DNA from: Bacteroidales bacterium 6E
GTDB taxonomy: Bacteria; Bacteroidota; Bacteroidia; Bacteroidales; Prolixibacteraceae
Direction: 5' to 3'
Length of the DNA stretch: 64,000 nucleotides
Assembly (NCBI GenBank): GCA_001270045.2
Contig: DF970686.1
Span: 124,001-188,000, forward strand
The notes beneath the pieces were generated by a model. That model saw only the letters and a program-made list of their open reading frames with translations, was not told where the DNA came from and did not search any database. Of the stretch, positions 1 through 9,638 are shown in pieces. Within the stretch, counting starts at the first letter, position 1. Each line of letters begins with the position of its first letter. The position numbers were made by a program, and so were the translations under genes.

Positions 1-41
1 ATTTTTACATTTTCTGGAGTCGGGCAAATTTACGTTTTTAT

Positions 42-1457
42 TTACAACTTTTTCAGAAAGTTGAACAGCAAGCGGATTCCACTTCCCGTGCCTCCCTTTG
101 GTCTGTAGCTATCCTTTTCGAACAGCCAGGCGGTTCCGGCGATATCAAGGTGAATCCAGGGGTAGTCCGTAAAATGCTCAAGGAACTTACCTGCAATGAT
201 GGTCTGCCCATCACGGCCTCCTATGTTGGTCATATCAGCGATATCAGACTTCAGCGTAAAGCCATACTCTTCCCAGAGCGGAAGTTCAACAATTCTTTCG
301 TAGATTTCGTCACCGCACACTTTTAGCTGATTCAGATATTCGGATTGGTTTCCCATCGCAATCATTCCATGGCTGCCCGAAATGATGGAAGCCGCACCTG
401 TGAGTGTAGCCAGATCGATCACCAGCATGGGGTCATATTTTTTGGCATAACCCAAAGCATCTGCCAGAATCAGTCGTCCTTCAGCATCGGTGTTGAGAAC
501 CTCCACGGTTGTGCCATCGTACATGGTGATCACATCGCCGGGGACATACGCATTTCCGTCGGGCCGGTTATCCGTTGCAGGGACCAATCCAATAACATGA
601 ACCGGCAGGTTTGCCCGTGCAGCAGCATAAACGACTGCACCGGTTGCAGCAGCACCAGCCATGTCACATTTCATATAGTCCATCGACTTCGGTGTGGGTT
701 TAAGGCTCATTCCACCCGTATCATAAACCACACCTTTACCTACAATAACCACAGGTTTGCCATTGACTGGGCTCTCAGGTTTCCATTCCATAACGGTAAA
801 TGTCGGAGGATCGATGCTTCCTTTGTTGACGGCAAGAAGTCCACCCATTTTAAGGCTTTCAATATCATTTTTATGGAATACTTCAACGGAATATCCGCTC
901 TCCTTTCCTTTCTGGATAAACTGGTCTGCCAGTGCAAGGGCATTGAGGGTCGATAATGGCTCATTCACCAGGTCACGTGCCCAGTATACTGCTTCAGCCA
1001 GGATTTCCAGTTCCCGAAGTATGCTTTCCTCCAGCCCGGGATGAAAAATGGTAACCGATTCCGGCAGGGATTCAGTCTTTTCCTTTTTGTACTTTTGGAA
1101 TGAATAGCCTCCCAGCAGAAATCCTTCGGTAAATGCAATGGTGTACTCCGGATTTCCAGAGCCAGCGATCACTACATTTTCAAGCTTATTTTTTCTCACT
1201 AATTCCATAAATATGCTTCCAGCTTTCCTGTATTTCTCAGAAATCTGATGTTCTGGTGCTTGCAAGTCAGGAAGTGAAACAAACAAATAGTGAGGCAACC
1301 TTTGAATCACAATGGGTGCATCCTTTTCATGCCTGTTCTTCCAAAGCTCCATTTCCGGCTCGGAAAGGGTTATAAATGGTACTTCCTCTCCACCAGGCAA
1401 AAGGGCAATCGAAACGTTTTCGGAAAGATGGTCTGTTGTTTTCAGTCTTATATTCAT
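42..1457 (-). CDS. pepA: Leucyl aminopeptidase (M17 family)
   Basis: A cytosolic metallo-aminopeptidase that removes N-terminal residues, typically leucine, from peptides. The C-terminal catalytic domain carries the two M17 hallmarks: a metal/lysine segment near residues 238-254 (VGKGVVYDTGGMSLKPT) and the signature NTDAEGRL near residue 320, which supplies metal ligands and the bicarbonate-site arginine. The N-terminal third is the usual poorly conserved macro-like domain. About 471 residues is normal for the family. I prefer the ATG at 1457 (MNIRLKTTDHL); upstream in-frame ATGs at 1472 and 1496 are possible and would add 5 or 13 residues. The gene runs almost to the left edge of the window. 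Family call is firm; physiological substrate is inferred. Confidence 0.93.
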   Translation of the reverse strand: MNIRLKTTDHLSENVSIALLPGGEEVPFITLSEPEMELWKNRHEKDAPIVIQRLPHYLFVSLPDLQAPEHQISEKYRKAGSIFMELVRKNKLENVVIAGSGNPEYTIAFTEGFLLGGYSFQKYKKEKTESLPESVTIFHPGLEESILRELEILAEAVYWARDLVNEPLSTLNALALADQFIQKGKESGYSVEVFHKNDIESLKMGGLLAVNKGSIDPPTFTVMEWKPESPVNGKPVVIVGKGVVYDTGGMSLKPTPKSMDYMKCDMAGAAATGAVVYAAARANLPVHVIGLVPATDNRPDGNAYVPGDVITMYDGTTVEVLNTDAEGRLILADALGYAKKYDPMLVIDLATLTGAASIISGSHGMIAMGNQSEYLNQLKVCGDEIYERIVELPLWEEYGFTLKSDIADMTNIGGRDGQTIIAGKFLEHFTDYPWIHLDIAGTAWLFEKDSYRPKGGTGSGIRLLFNFLKKL

Positions 1458-1591
1458 TGTATCCAAATGCATTTCAATATGATTATTACGAATCAATCAG
1501 TTCACATTGGCTAAATTAACACTTTTCGGGCTTTAATGTTGAGTGGCAAAACAGTCTCAGGATCTAAAAGGAAAATGTCACAACATAAACC

Positions 1592-1633
1592 AAAAAAAAC
1601 AGGGTGCAGGAAATTGCTCATCCCTGCACCCTG
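1592..1633 (-). terminator. Intrinsic terminator downstream of kbl
   Basis: An 11-bp perfect stem (CAGGGTGCAGG at 1600-1610 with its complement at 1623-1633) is followed, reading on the minus strand, by eight T residues (1592-1599). It lies 22 bp beyond the stop of the minus-strand kbl gene and separates it from pepA, so kbl and pepA are probably separate transcription units. Confidence 0.88.
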
Positions 1634-1654
1634 ATATCAAAATTTTCCAACAAT

Positions 1655-2851
1655 TTATTGTATCAGTCCCAGATTCTTGCCAACCTTAATGAATGAGGCA
1701 ACCGTTCTGTCGATCTGGTCAAAAGTGTGTGCTGCCGAAAGCTGTACCCTGATGCGGGCCTTTCCGCGAGGAACAACCGGGAAGACAAATCCAATGACAT
1801 ATAAACCCTCTTTCAGCAATTCGTCAGCAAACCTGATGGCCATCGGTTCATCATAAATCATTACCGGTACAATGGCAGTATCTCCCTTTACGAGATCAAA
1901 GCCGGCAGCCTCCATCTGGCTCCTGAAACGGTTGGCGTTCAACATCACCTGATTCTGGAGGGAAGAACTTCCCGACAGCATTTCAATCGCTTTCAGGGTA
2001 GCACCAACTGTTGCCGGGGCCAGGGTATTGGAGAAAAGGTATGGCCGTGATCGTTGGCGCAACATTTCAATGATCTCCTTCCTGCCCGATGTACAACCGC
2101 CATTACCTCCTCCCATAGCTTTACCGAAAGTGGTGGTGATAATGTCAATTTTCCCCATTAAGCCGTAATGTTCGGCAGTTCCCCTGCCTGTCGCTCCAAT
2201 ATAACCCGTGGCATGGGAGTCATCCACCATGACCAGGGCATCGTATTTTTCACATAGGCTGACAATCTCAGGCAAGCGGGCGATGTCGCCATCCATGGAG
2301 AACACCCCGTCGGTCACGACAATGCGATATTTCAGAGACTGGGACTCCTGAAGACATTTCTCCAATTCTTCCATGTTGGAATGTTTGTACCTGAAACGCT
2401 GTGCCTTACATAACCGCACACCATCAATAATGGATGCATGGTTCAGCTCATCGGAAATGATGGCACTGTCTTCTCCCAACAAAGGCTCAAATACACCCCC
2501 GTTGGCATCGAATGCCGCACAATAGAGAATGGTGTCTTCAGTGCCTAGAAATTCCGATACTTTCTGTTCCAATTCCTTATGGATCTGTTGTGTTCCGCAA
2601 ATAAACCTGACGGAAGACATACCAAAACCCCAGTCATCCATAATATTCTGGGCAGCTTTCACAATTTCGGGATGGCTGGCCAGCCCGAGATAATTATTCG
2701 CACAGAAGTTCAGAGCTTGTCCACCGGTATTCAAGGAAATTTCAGCACCCTGGGCCGAGGTTATGATCCTTTCCGTTTTATATAAACCCTGCTCCTTGAG
2801 CTCTTCAAGGGTTTTAAGCAGATCATCTTTCATTTTTCCGTACATGGGCAA
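1655..2851 (-). CDS. kbl: 2-amino-3-ketobutyrate CoA ligase (glycine C-acetyltransferase)
   Basis: A PLP-dependent alpha-oxoamine synthase that interconverts 2-amino-3-oxobutyrate plus CoA with glycine plus acetyl-CoA, the second step of threonine breakdown through threonine dehydrogenase. Recognisable segments are NFCANNYLGLASHP near residue 47, GFGMSSVRFICGTQ near 75, the ELNHASIIDG motif, and the PLP-lysine segment TTFGKAMGGGNG near residue 240. Length (398) is typical. A start at the second ATG (2845, MYGKMKDD) fits other family members equally well. No threonine dehydrogenase gene is adjacent. I considered a sulfonolipid-type acyltransferase because a cysteate synthase lies at 26.5 kb, but the motifs match KBL closely. 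Confidence 0.92.
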   Translation of the reverse strand: MPMYGKMKDDLLKTLEELKEQGLYKTERIITSAQGAEISLNTGGQALNFCANNYLGLASHPEIVKAAQNIMDDWGFGMSSVRFICGTQQIHKELEQKVSEFLGTEDTILYCAAFDANGGVFEPLLGEDSAIISDELNHASIIDGVRLCKAQRFRYKHSNMEELEKCLQESQSLKYRIVVTDGVFSMDGDIARLPEIVSLCEKYDALVMVDDSHATGYIGATGRGTAEHYGLMGKIDIITTTFGKAMGGGNGGCTSGRKEIIEMLRQRSRPYLFSNTLAPATVGATLKAIEMLSGSSSLQNQVMLNANRFRSQMEAAGFDLVKGDTAIVPVMIYDEPMAIRFADELLKEGLYVIGFVFPVVPRGKARIRVQLSAAHTFDQIDRTVASFIKVGKNLGLIQ

Positions 2852-2917
2852 AATTATTTATGGTTGAAAAGAGTGGGCAAAGTAATAAAATTGAGGCTGA
2901 CAATTAGCTGATAAATT

Positions 2918-4849
2918 TCAGGAACCACCGACCATTGCGGAATTTACCCGATTCTGCAATTCTGATACATAGGCCTGATTAACCCTCACTCCAAGTTCAC
3001 CCGCTTTTTGTATATCCTGAAGAGCGGCAGCGTAGTTGCCTGTTTTATTGTGCAAAAAGCTTCGGTTTTGCCAGAACACACCCTGGGAGGGCTGTATGGC
3101 AATAGCCCTGTTAAGATCGTCCAATGCTTCTGAATCCCGATTCAATTGATTGAATGCCAAAGATCTGAGGTTCATCATATCAGCGTCATCCGGTTTATAT
3201 CGCAAATAGAGTGTTATTTCATCGACCGCTTTATCATACATGTTAAGCGTGTAAAGCACCAATGCACGATTTGATCTTGCACTCAGGTTTCCGGGCTCCA
3301 ACGTTACCGCTTTGTCCAGGTCAATCAAGGCTGCCTCATACTGACCCTTTGATGCCAGGGCTGCCCCACGGTTGCTCCTTGATTCGGCATATTCGCCGTT
3401 TAACTCGACCGAACGGTTAAAATCAGCCAACGCTTCTTCGGTCCTTCCCGTGTCAAAATATGCCTTGCCCCTGTTATTTAATGTATTATAGGCATCCGGA
3501 TCAATACTCAACGCCTGGTTATAAGAAGCGATAGCCTTCTCATATTGATTTTGCTCCCGGAAATACCGGCCCATATTGTTATGTGCGACAGCCACCCTGG
3601 GATACTTCTCAATCACATCGGTAAAAAGTGTTTCAGTGTTCTCCCAAACCTTTATCCGCTGGGATGTCTGCCATGTTAAAACTCCAAGATAGAAACCGGC
3701 CAGCGGAATTAAAAAATAGTTGAGCTTTGAGTGTGCGACCTGTTGGATTACAAAAGAAACCAGAAAAAACAATCCTATGTAACCGATATAGGTGAACCGA
3801 TCAGCCAGGTATCCCTGTCCTGCACCAACAACCTGAAGCATAAAGACCACATTTACAAAGAAAAACAGTGATCCAAACCATACCTCTTTTCTGAATTTCC
3901 TAATCTTGTAAATTCCGAAAACCATTGCAAGCACTACAGGAAGACTCACATAGTGCATCCATGTCAGCCTGGCAGGGAATGGATAGATGGCGGAAAGCTC
4001 ATATGGAATGACCGATTTTGCCAAATAAACCAATAGGGAATATGTACCGATAAATATTCTTTCCCCAATGGGCATAATGGTTCCTGTCTCCAGACTACCC
4101 TCCTGACTCAGAAAATGGATGCCGGCCAATCCGGTGGCCAATGACATGATAAAGAATGGGACCTTATTCAGAATCTGGCGAAAAGTGAATCTTCCCTCCC
4201 TGTAATAATCAATTACCAGTAAGGCAAGGGGCAATGAAACCGCCTGGATCTTTGATAATAAGGCCAAAATAAATGTCAGCAAAGCCAAAATGTAATACAC
4301 GTACTTGCCCGTTTCTGAGAAACGGATGTAAAGTATGGCCGACAGAAGGAAAAAGGTTCCATAGAGAACGTCTTTTCTTTCGGTGATCCATACCACCGAC
4401 TCGACACGCATAGGGTGTATAGCAAACAGAAAGGTTGCCAAAACAACAATAAATGATCTAATTCCCAGCGATTTTAAAAGGATAAACACCAGAAGTGTGC
4501 ATAAAAGGTGCAAGAGGATATTGTTCAGATGATGCACCTTAGGATTAAATCCCCATAGATTTACCTCAAGGGCGAAGGAGAGCGTGGTAAGAGGAGTATA
4601 TCCACCTATAACCGTGGAGGTAAACATATTCCCAATACTCTCTTTGCTCAGTTGTTGTACATTAGGGTTGATCGTAACATTGACATCATCATCCCAATTC
4701 ACATATTCGTACTTTAATGAAGGATAAAACATCATAAAGGTGAATATCAGGATAATAACCAGACCAATTCTTTCCATTCTGGGGGTCCAGTTATTGAAAA
4801 TGCCCGTTTGGGTGTCCTTCACGCCCTTTTTAACTTTATTCCTGGCCAT
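2918..4849 (-). CDS. TMTC-like multi-pass membrane protein with C-terminal TPR repeats
   Basis: The first ~400 residues hold about ten hydrophobic segments. They include the acidic loop NWDDDVNV near residue 52 and the segment FAIHPMRVESVVWITERKD near 142, a pattern seen in the TMTC/DUF1736 group of membrane glycosyltransferase-like proteins related to protein O-mannosyltransferases. From about residue 415 to 630 there are roughly six tetratricopeptide repeats, with the usual alanine/tyrosine spacing (for example NNRGKAYFDTGRTEEALADF). Family members pair an inner-membrane polyprenyl-sugar transferase fold with an extracytoplasmic TPR domain. Donor and acceptor are unknown. It lies 66 bp upstream of kbl on the same strand and may be co-transcribed. 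The architecture is clear from sequence; enzymatic activity is inference. Confidence 0.8.
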   Translation of the reverse strand: MARNKVKKGVKDTQTGIFNNWTPRMERIGLVIILIFTFMMFYPSLKYEYVNWDDDVNVTINPNVQQLSKESIGNMFTSTVIGGYTPLTTLSFALEVNLWGFNPKVHHLNNILLHLLCTLLVFILLKSLGIRSFIVVLATFLFAIHPMRVESVVWITERKDVLYGTFFLLSAILYIRFSETGKYVYYILALLTFILALLSKIQAVSLPLALLVIDYYREGRFTFRQILNKVPFFIMSLATGLAGIHFLSQEGSLETGTIMPIGERIFIGTYSLLVYLAKSVIPYELSAIYPFPARLTWMHYVSLPVVLAMVFGIYKIRKFRKEVWFGSLFFFVNVVFMLQVVGAGQGYLADRFTYIGYIGLFFLVSFVIQQVAHSKLNYFLIPLAGFYLGVLTWQTSQRIKVWENTETLFTDVIEKYPRVAVAHNNMGRYFREQNQYEKAIASYNQALSIDPDAYNTLNNRGKAYFDTGRTEEALADFNRSVELNGEYAESRSNRGAALASKGQYEAALIDLDKAVTLEPGNLSARSNRALVLYTLNMYDKAVDEITLYLRYKPDDADMMNLRSLAFNQLNRDSEALDDLNRAIAIQPSQGVFWQNRSFLHNKTGNYAAALQDIQKAGELGVRVNQAYVSELQNRVNSAMVGGS

Positions 4850-4997
4850 TATTTCAATATTTAAGTGTAAGAGTCAGGTTTTAAAAGAAATAAAAATAGA
4901 CTATTCTGAAGAGAAAATAAACAGGCTGGCTATTAAATCACATTGATAATGGTTATGTATGAGACAGAAGATACCATTTCCTCCAACTGATTTTCTA

Positions 4998-5005
4998 TAT
5001 CTTTG
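4998..5005 (+). promoter_or_regulatory. Candidate -7 box upstream of gltX
   Basis: TATCTTTG matches the Bacteroidota -7 consensus TAnnTTTG and ends 17 bp before the gltX ATG, implying a very short leader. A clear TTG at -33 is not visible, so support is partial. The 173-bp divergent gap also has to hold the promoter of the membrane/TPR gene. Confidence 0.45.
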
Positions 5006-5022
5006 CGCCAAATAAAAAAGAC

Positions 5023-6549
5023 ATGTCTGAAAAAAGAATAAGGGTAAGGTTTGCACCCAGTCCAACAGGACCACTCCATATGGGGGGCGTTCGCACGGCA
5101 CTTTTTAATTATCTGTTTGCAAAAAGGAACGGTGGAGATTTTCTTCTCCGGATTGAGGATACTGACCAGACCCGATATGTTCCCGGGGCAGAGGAATATA
5201 TCATAGAAAGCCTGAAATGGTGTGGCCTCATACCGGATGAAGGCCCTGGTTTCGGAGGGGAATATGGTCCGTACCGCCAGAGCGAAAGGAAAGAGATCTA
5301 TGCCCGATACGCACAGCAGCTGGTTGAAAGCGGCTGGGCATATTACTCATTCGACACCCCTGAAGATCTTGACAGGCTAAGGGCTGAGGCTGAAGCTTCA
5401 GGCCAGGTTTTTTCATACAGTCAGCATACCCGCATGAAACTGTGCAACTCACTGGCCCTTAACGAACATGAAGTAAAGATTCGTCTGGAAAGCGGTGAGC
5501 CTTATGCCATCCGTTTCAAAATGCCAGAGCAGTTGGATGTCACTGAAGAAGACCTGATTCGTGGCAGCGTAACCTTCAATACCCGTGAACTCGACGATAA
5601 GGTACTCTTTAAATCGGATGGAATGCCAACTTACCATTTAGCCAACGTGGTCGACGATCATCTGATGGAAATCACCCATGTGATCAGGGGTGAAGAATGG
5701 TTGCCATCCATGCCTCTTCACATACTCCTTTACAGGGCACTAGGATGGGAGGAAACACGTCCACGGTTTTCACATCTGCCTTTGATACTGAAGCCACAGG
5801 GAAAAGGAAAACTTAGCAAACGTGATGGCGATAAGTTGGGATTTCCTGTCTTTCCATTGCAATGGCAGGATCCGGAAACCGGCGAAATTTCGAAAGGATA
5901 CAGGGAGGACGGATATTTCCCCGAAGCCTTTATAAACCTTCTGGCTTTGTTGGGATGGAATCCGGGAACAGAACAGGAAATATTCTCAATCGAGGAACTG
6001 ACCGGTTTATTTAGTCTGGAAAGGGTTGTCAAATCAGGGTCGAGGTTTGATCCGGAGAAGGCACGCTGGTTCAACCGTTCCTATCTTCAGGAGAAATCCC
6101 CGGAGGCATTGGCCCAACTGTTTGAGCCAATGTTGAAGCAAAAGAATATTGTAACCGACATTTCAAGAATCATCCCTGTCATTGAGGAAATCAAGGATCG
6201 TTGTGATTTCGTGAAAGAATTCTGGGATCATGGATATTATTTCTTTGAAGCCCCCAAAAATTACGATGAAAAAACAGTCAGCAAAAGGTGGAAGCCTGAA
6301 ACTCCCGTTGAAATGGAAGCCATCGCACAACTGTTTGACACGATCGACAACTGGGAGGCAACATTCATCAAAGATTCCTTTTCGGTCTTCATGAATGAAA
6401 AAGGATGGAATTTTGGGGCTGTCATGAATCCGTTAAGATTATGCCTTGTTGGAGGAAATATGGGGCCCGACTTGTTCAGAATCTGTGAGCTGCTTGGAAA
6501 GGATGAGACCGTGAATCGAATCCGGAAGGCAGTAAAAGTTCTGGGATAG
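5023..6549 (+). CDS. gltX: Glutamyl-tRNA synthetase
   Basis: A class I aminoacyl-tRNA synthetase that charges tRNA-Glu in the cytosol. The HIGH-type motif is PSPTGPLHMGG near residues 11-21 and the KMSKS-type loop is GKLSKRDGDKLG near 262. The catalytic Rossmann domain is followed by an all-helical anticodon-binding region (about 340-508). Length 508 is standard for Bacteroidota. The ATG at 5023 follows an A-rich stretch, typical of this phylum. It is divergent from the membrane/TPR gene and its probable -7 box lies just upstream. Whether it also mischarges tRNA-Gln cannot be told from this window. Confidence 0.97.
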   Translation: MSEKRIRVRFAPSPTGPLHMGGVRTALFNYLFAKRNGGDFLLRIEDTDQTRYVPGAEEYIIESLKWCGLIPDEGPGFGGEYGPYRQSERKEIYARYAQQLVESGWAYYSFDTPEDLDRLRAEAEASGQVFSYSQHTRMKLCNSLALNEHEVKIRLESGEPYAIRFKMPEQLDVTEEDLIRGSVTFNTRELDDKVLFKSDGMPTYHLANVVDDHLMEITHVIRGEEWLPSMPLHILLYRALGWEETRPRFSHLPLILKPQGKGKLSKRDGDKLGFPVFPLQWQDPETGEISKGYREDGYFPEAFINLLALLGWNPGTEQEIFSIEELTGLFSLERVVKSGSRFDPEKARWFNRSYLQEKSPEALAQLFEPMLKQKNIVTDISRIIPVIEEIKDRCDFVKEFWDHGYYFFEAPKNYDEKTVSKRWKPETPVEMEAIAQLFDTIDNWEATFIKDSFSVFMNEKGWNFGAVMNPLRLCLVGGNMGPDLFRICELLGKDETVNRIRKAVKVLG

Positions 6550-6722
6550 TCATATATATCACCATTTCCATTCCTGAATAATGTTACCTTCGGGGTTTAA
6601 GGGAAGGTACACAATGAATGTTTATCTGAAATTGGTGTTTTTTTTAAAACCGACAGGATAAACTGACTGTATTTAGTTTATAAAAATCATTGATTATCAT
6701 TCATATAAAAAGATAAGCAACT

Positions 6723-8171
6723 ATGAACAGCCGGATAACGATAATACTGATTTTGCTGGTTGCCACCTTTCATTCACTGGCTCAGAAGAGTGAACTTTAT
6801 CAGGAGCCCTACAGGCCTCAGTACCATTACTCGCCTGAACGAAACTGGATGGGTGAACCAACAGGACTTATCTGGTATGAAGGTGCGTACCATCTTTTCT
6901 TTCAGGTAAACCCAATCGGGAATGACGCCGGTTATTATCATTGGGGCCATGCTGTAAGTGAAGACCTGGTTCACTGGAAACACCTGCCCGTCGCCATTTT
7001 CCCGGATGACCTTTCCGAAGAGATAGAAAAATGTACGGTTGGTCCGGGAAGCATCATTGTTGACGAGAATAACCATTTGGGCTTACAGGAAGGTGACAAG
7101 AAAACCCTGGTGGCTTTTTACACCAGCCTGCAGTGCGGACAAAGAATCGCCTTTAGTCAGGATGGCGGAAACTCATGGAAAAAATATACCGGAAATCCAA
7201 TAATCCCTTTTGATGAAACGGAAGAAGCCATTGCCCCAAGGGTATTTTGGTTCGAAGAAGGGAATCATTGGGTGATGGCCATTTACAGAAAACCAGATAA
7301 TGATGATCGTTTGCGTGGCATTTCGTTTTACACATCAGATAACCTGAAGGAGTGGACGTATCAGAGCCATCTGGCTGGATTCAGGGGTTCGCCTGAGATG
7401 TTGGAACTGAAGGTGAATAACCGTCCGGATGAAAAACGCTGGGTTTTGTTTGAAGGGGATGGAAGCTATGTCATGGGAAATTTCGACGGGAAAACGTTTA
7501 CCGCGTCCAGCATCAGGATGAAATCTGACTTCGGAAAGAATTATTATGGTACCAGAATCTTACCGGTTACTGATGGCAAAGAGAATCGGATCATACAAAT
7601 ATCCTGGATGAAAGACGGTACTTACCCGAATATGCCATTCTCCGGACAGATGACTTTTCCTTCGGAACTTTCATTAAGAATGTTCAATAATGGAATCTAC
7701 CTGATACGACAACCTGCGAAGGAGATTGAAAAACTTCAGGGCAAGAAATTATCATGGGAGAAGGAAAACCTGATTCCGGGACTGAACTCAAACCTTATAA
7801 AAAAAGCAAAGGGAGAACAAATCAGGATTAAAGGGCAGTTTGACCTGAAAACCTGTGACTCTTTTGGATTAATGCTTAGAATAGGAAAAAAAGAGACAGG
7901 TACAGAACTGATGTACAATGTAAAACGAAAAGCATTGACCTTATTGGGGCAGACGGTAAGCCTGGAGCCTGTTGACAACAAAATATATCTCGATATACTT
8001 ATCGATCGTTCATCGGTCGAAGTTTATGCCAATAACGGAAGGGCTGTCATTACAGCCGTATTTAGTCCAACCGAAGGGTCTGACAACTACGTATTATATA
8101 ATACGGGAGGAGAATTGATGGTCGACCAGCTTGAAATTTTCGAATTATCCACCATCTGGCCTTTGAAATAA
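6723..8171 (+). CDS. Secreted GH32-fold protein with altered catalytic motifs
   Basis: Signal peptide (residues 1-20, ending SLAQ), then a five-bladed propeller and C-terminal beta-sandwich like levanases and invertases: YRPQYHYSPE, HWGHAVSEDLVHWKHLPVA and, near residue 430, DRSSVEVYANNG. The three carboxylates that define GH32 activity are all changed. WMNDPNG is WMGEPTG (Asp to Glu45), RDPKVFW is APRVFW preceded by Ile (Asp to Ala171), and WECPDLFEL is RGSPEMLEL (Glu to Gly222). The usual FSGS is VGPGS. The fold assignment is firm. Fructan hydrolysis is doubtful: it may be a binding protein, a different hydrolase or a divergent subfamily. It stands alone, without SusC/D or fructokinase nearby, and converges with the aldehyde dehydrogenase 12 bp away. 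Confidence 0.85.
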   Translation: MNSRITIILILLVATFHSLAQKSELYQEPYRPQYHYSPERNWMGEPTGLIWYEGAYHLFFQVNPIGNDAGYYHWGHAVSEDLVHWKHLPVAIFPDDLSEEIEKCTVGPGSIIVDENNHLGLQEGDKKTLVAFYTSLQCGQRIAFSQDGGNSWKKYTGNPIIPFDETEEAIAPRVFWFEEGNHWVMAIYRKPDNDDRLRGISFYTSDNLKEWTYQSHLAGFRGSPEMLELKVNNRPDEKRWVLFEGDGSYVMGNFDGKTFTASSIRMKSDFGKNYYGTRILPVTDGKENRIIQISWMKDGTYPNMPFSGQMTFPSELSLRMFNNGIYLIRQPAKEIEKLQGKKLSWEKENLIPGLNSNLIKKAKGEQIRIKGQFDLKTCDSFGLMLRIGKKETGTELMYNVKRKALTLLGQTVSLEPVDNKIYLDILIDRSSVEVYANNGRAVITAVFSPTEGSDNYVLYNTGGELMVDQLEIFELSTIWPLK

Positions 8172-8182
8172 CCTGAAATCCG

Positions 8183-9550
8183 TCAAGGATTATTGACCAC
8201 CACTGTTTTGATATTGACGAATTCCCTGATTCCAAAAGAAGAGAGTTCACGGCCATAACCACTTTCGGCTATACCACCGAAAGGCAGGCGGGGATCTGAC
8301 CTGACAAAATCATTGACAAAACAACATCCGGCATCCATCAGGTCTTCAGCCAGTAATCTTCCCTTTTCAAGGTTTCTCGTGAAAACCGCAGCCCCCAAAC
8401 CGAATTCGGTATCGTTGGCTATTTCAACAGCCTCCTTCTCATTGCGGGCTTTGATAATGGCGGCGACCGGACCAAAAAGTTCCTCCGAATAGGCTGGCAT
8501 TCCAGGACTCACATTTTCCAAAACGGTGGCGGGATAAAATGCACCCTTCGCTGCAGGGATTATTCCTCCAAGAGATAAAACCGCTCCCATCTCAACCGAC
8601 CGGAGAACCTGCCCATGCAACTCGTCACGTAAATCGGTACGTGCAAGTGGCCCCATGGTTACCGATTCATCAAAAGGATCTCCAAACCGGCTTTCATCCA
8701 TCGCATTACGGAATTTTTCACAAAAAACATCATATACCTGATCGACGACAATAAAACGCTTTGCCGCAATACAGCTTTGGCCGGCATTCAACAAACGTGA
8801 GGTAACACAAAGCCTGACAGCCTTATCCAGGTCTGCGTCTTCAAGAATGATATAGGGGTCACTTCCACCAAGCTCCAACACACTCTTTTTAAGATATTTG
8901 CCCGCCAAAGAAGCGAGAGACTTACCAGCGGGTGTACTCCCAGTCAGTGTTACCGCCCTGATGGCAGGATGGGCGACAATGGGTTCCATCTCAGAGCCAG
9001 GAATCAATATGCTTCGGAATGCATTGTCCGGAAATCCGGCTTCCCTGAAAAGATCCTCTATTGCCAGGGAACATCCCGATACATTGCCGGCATGCTTCAA
9101 AACCATGGTATTTCCGGCCATCAAGGTAGGTGCAGCGCATCTGAACACCTGCCAAAAAGGAAAGTTCCACGGCATGACTGCCAGAACCACACCAAGGGGA
9201 CGAAAACTTACATACGAATCTGGATAATCGGTTGCAATCGGTTCATTGGATAAAAAGGACTCGGCATTCTCGGCATAAAATTCACAAACCCAGGCACATT
9301 TCTCGACCTCTGACCTGCTTTCAGAAATGATTTTCCCCATCTCAAGCGTGATCAAACGGGCTAACTCATCGCGCTTGCTTCGTAAAAGTGAAGCCAGATT
9401 CATCATAAGTCGCGAACGGTGGTCAAATGACGAATTTTTCCAGCTTTGCCACGATTTATCGACGCTGTTGACAATTTTTAATGCTCCCTCAATGGAATGA
9501 TGTTCATAGTTCTTGAGAACCTCCCCGTTTACTGGATTTATCGATTTCAT
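8183..9550 (-). CDS. NAD(P)-dependent aldehyde dehydrogenase, succinate-semialdehyde type
   Basis: An ALDH-superfamily enzyme, cytosolic, closest in pattern to succinate-semialdehyde dehydrogenases (GabD/Sad group): [17 protein letters not shown] near residue 125, general-base Glu in [10 protein letters not shown] near 226, and the nucleophilic Cys in [12 protein letters not shown] near 258. The C-terminal [13 protein letters not shown] motif is present. At 455 residues it is slightly shorter than GabD (about 480), as in the short Sad-like branch. Likely reaction is oxidation of succinate semialdehyde to succinate, but other small aldehydes are possible. No GABA transaminase or other pathway partner is adjacent. 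It has its own unit: a terminator for the next upstream gene lies at 9583-9608. Confidence 0.88.
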   Translation of the reverse strand: MKSINPVNGEVLKNYEHHSIEGALKIVNSVDKSWQSWKNSSFDHRSRLMMNLASLLRSKRDELARLITLEMGKIISESRSEVEKCAWVCEFYAENAESFLSNEPIATDYPDSYVSFRPLGVVLAVMPWNFPFWQVFRCAAPTLMAGNTMVLKHAGNVSGCSLAIEDLFREAGFPDNAFRSILIPGSEMEPIVAHPAIRAVTLTGSTPAGKSLASLAGKYLKKSVLELGGSDPYIILEDADLDKAVRLCVTSRLLNAGQSCIAAKRFIVVDQVYDVFCEKFRNAMDESRFGDPFDESVTMGPLARTDLRDELHGQVLRSVEMGAVLSLGGIIPAAKGAFYPATVLENVSPGMPAYSEELFGPVAAIIKARNEKEAVEIANDTEFGLGAAVFTRNLEKGRLLAEDLMDAGCCFVNDFVRSDPRLPFGGIAESGYGRELSSFGIREFVNIKTVVVNNP

Positions 9551-9582
9551 AAGCGTTCATGATTGTGCGGGCATTAAATTAC

Positions 9583-9608
9583 AAAAAAAAGGTGGGTTGC
9601 CCCACCTT
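9583..9608 (-). terminator. Intrinsic terminator of the YceI gene
   Basis: AAGGTGGG pairs with CCCACCTT around a TTGC loop, and on the minus strand is followed by eight T residues (9583-9590). It is 30 bp past the YceI stop and 33 bp before the aldehyde dehydrogenase start, so the two genes are separately transcribed. Confidence 0.9.
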
Positions 9609-9638
9609 CAATATATACGATTATGTCTTTACAGGAAT

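Noticed and set aside
345-956. 203-codon plus-strand frame opposite pepA
   Set aside because: Antisense of a clear M17 gene, with no recognisable domain and shadow-like composition.
1655-2851. kbl read as the sulfonolipid cysteate acyltransferase partner of cysteate synthase
   Set aside because: All motifs match KBL (NFCANNYLGLA, GFGMSSVRFICGTQ), and the gene is 24 kb away from the cysteate synthase.
6586-6608. Inverted repeat ACCTTC/GAAGGT after gltX as a terminator
   Set aside because: No T tract follows and the stem is only six pairs.
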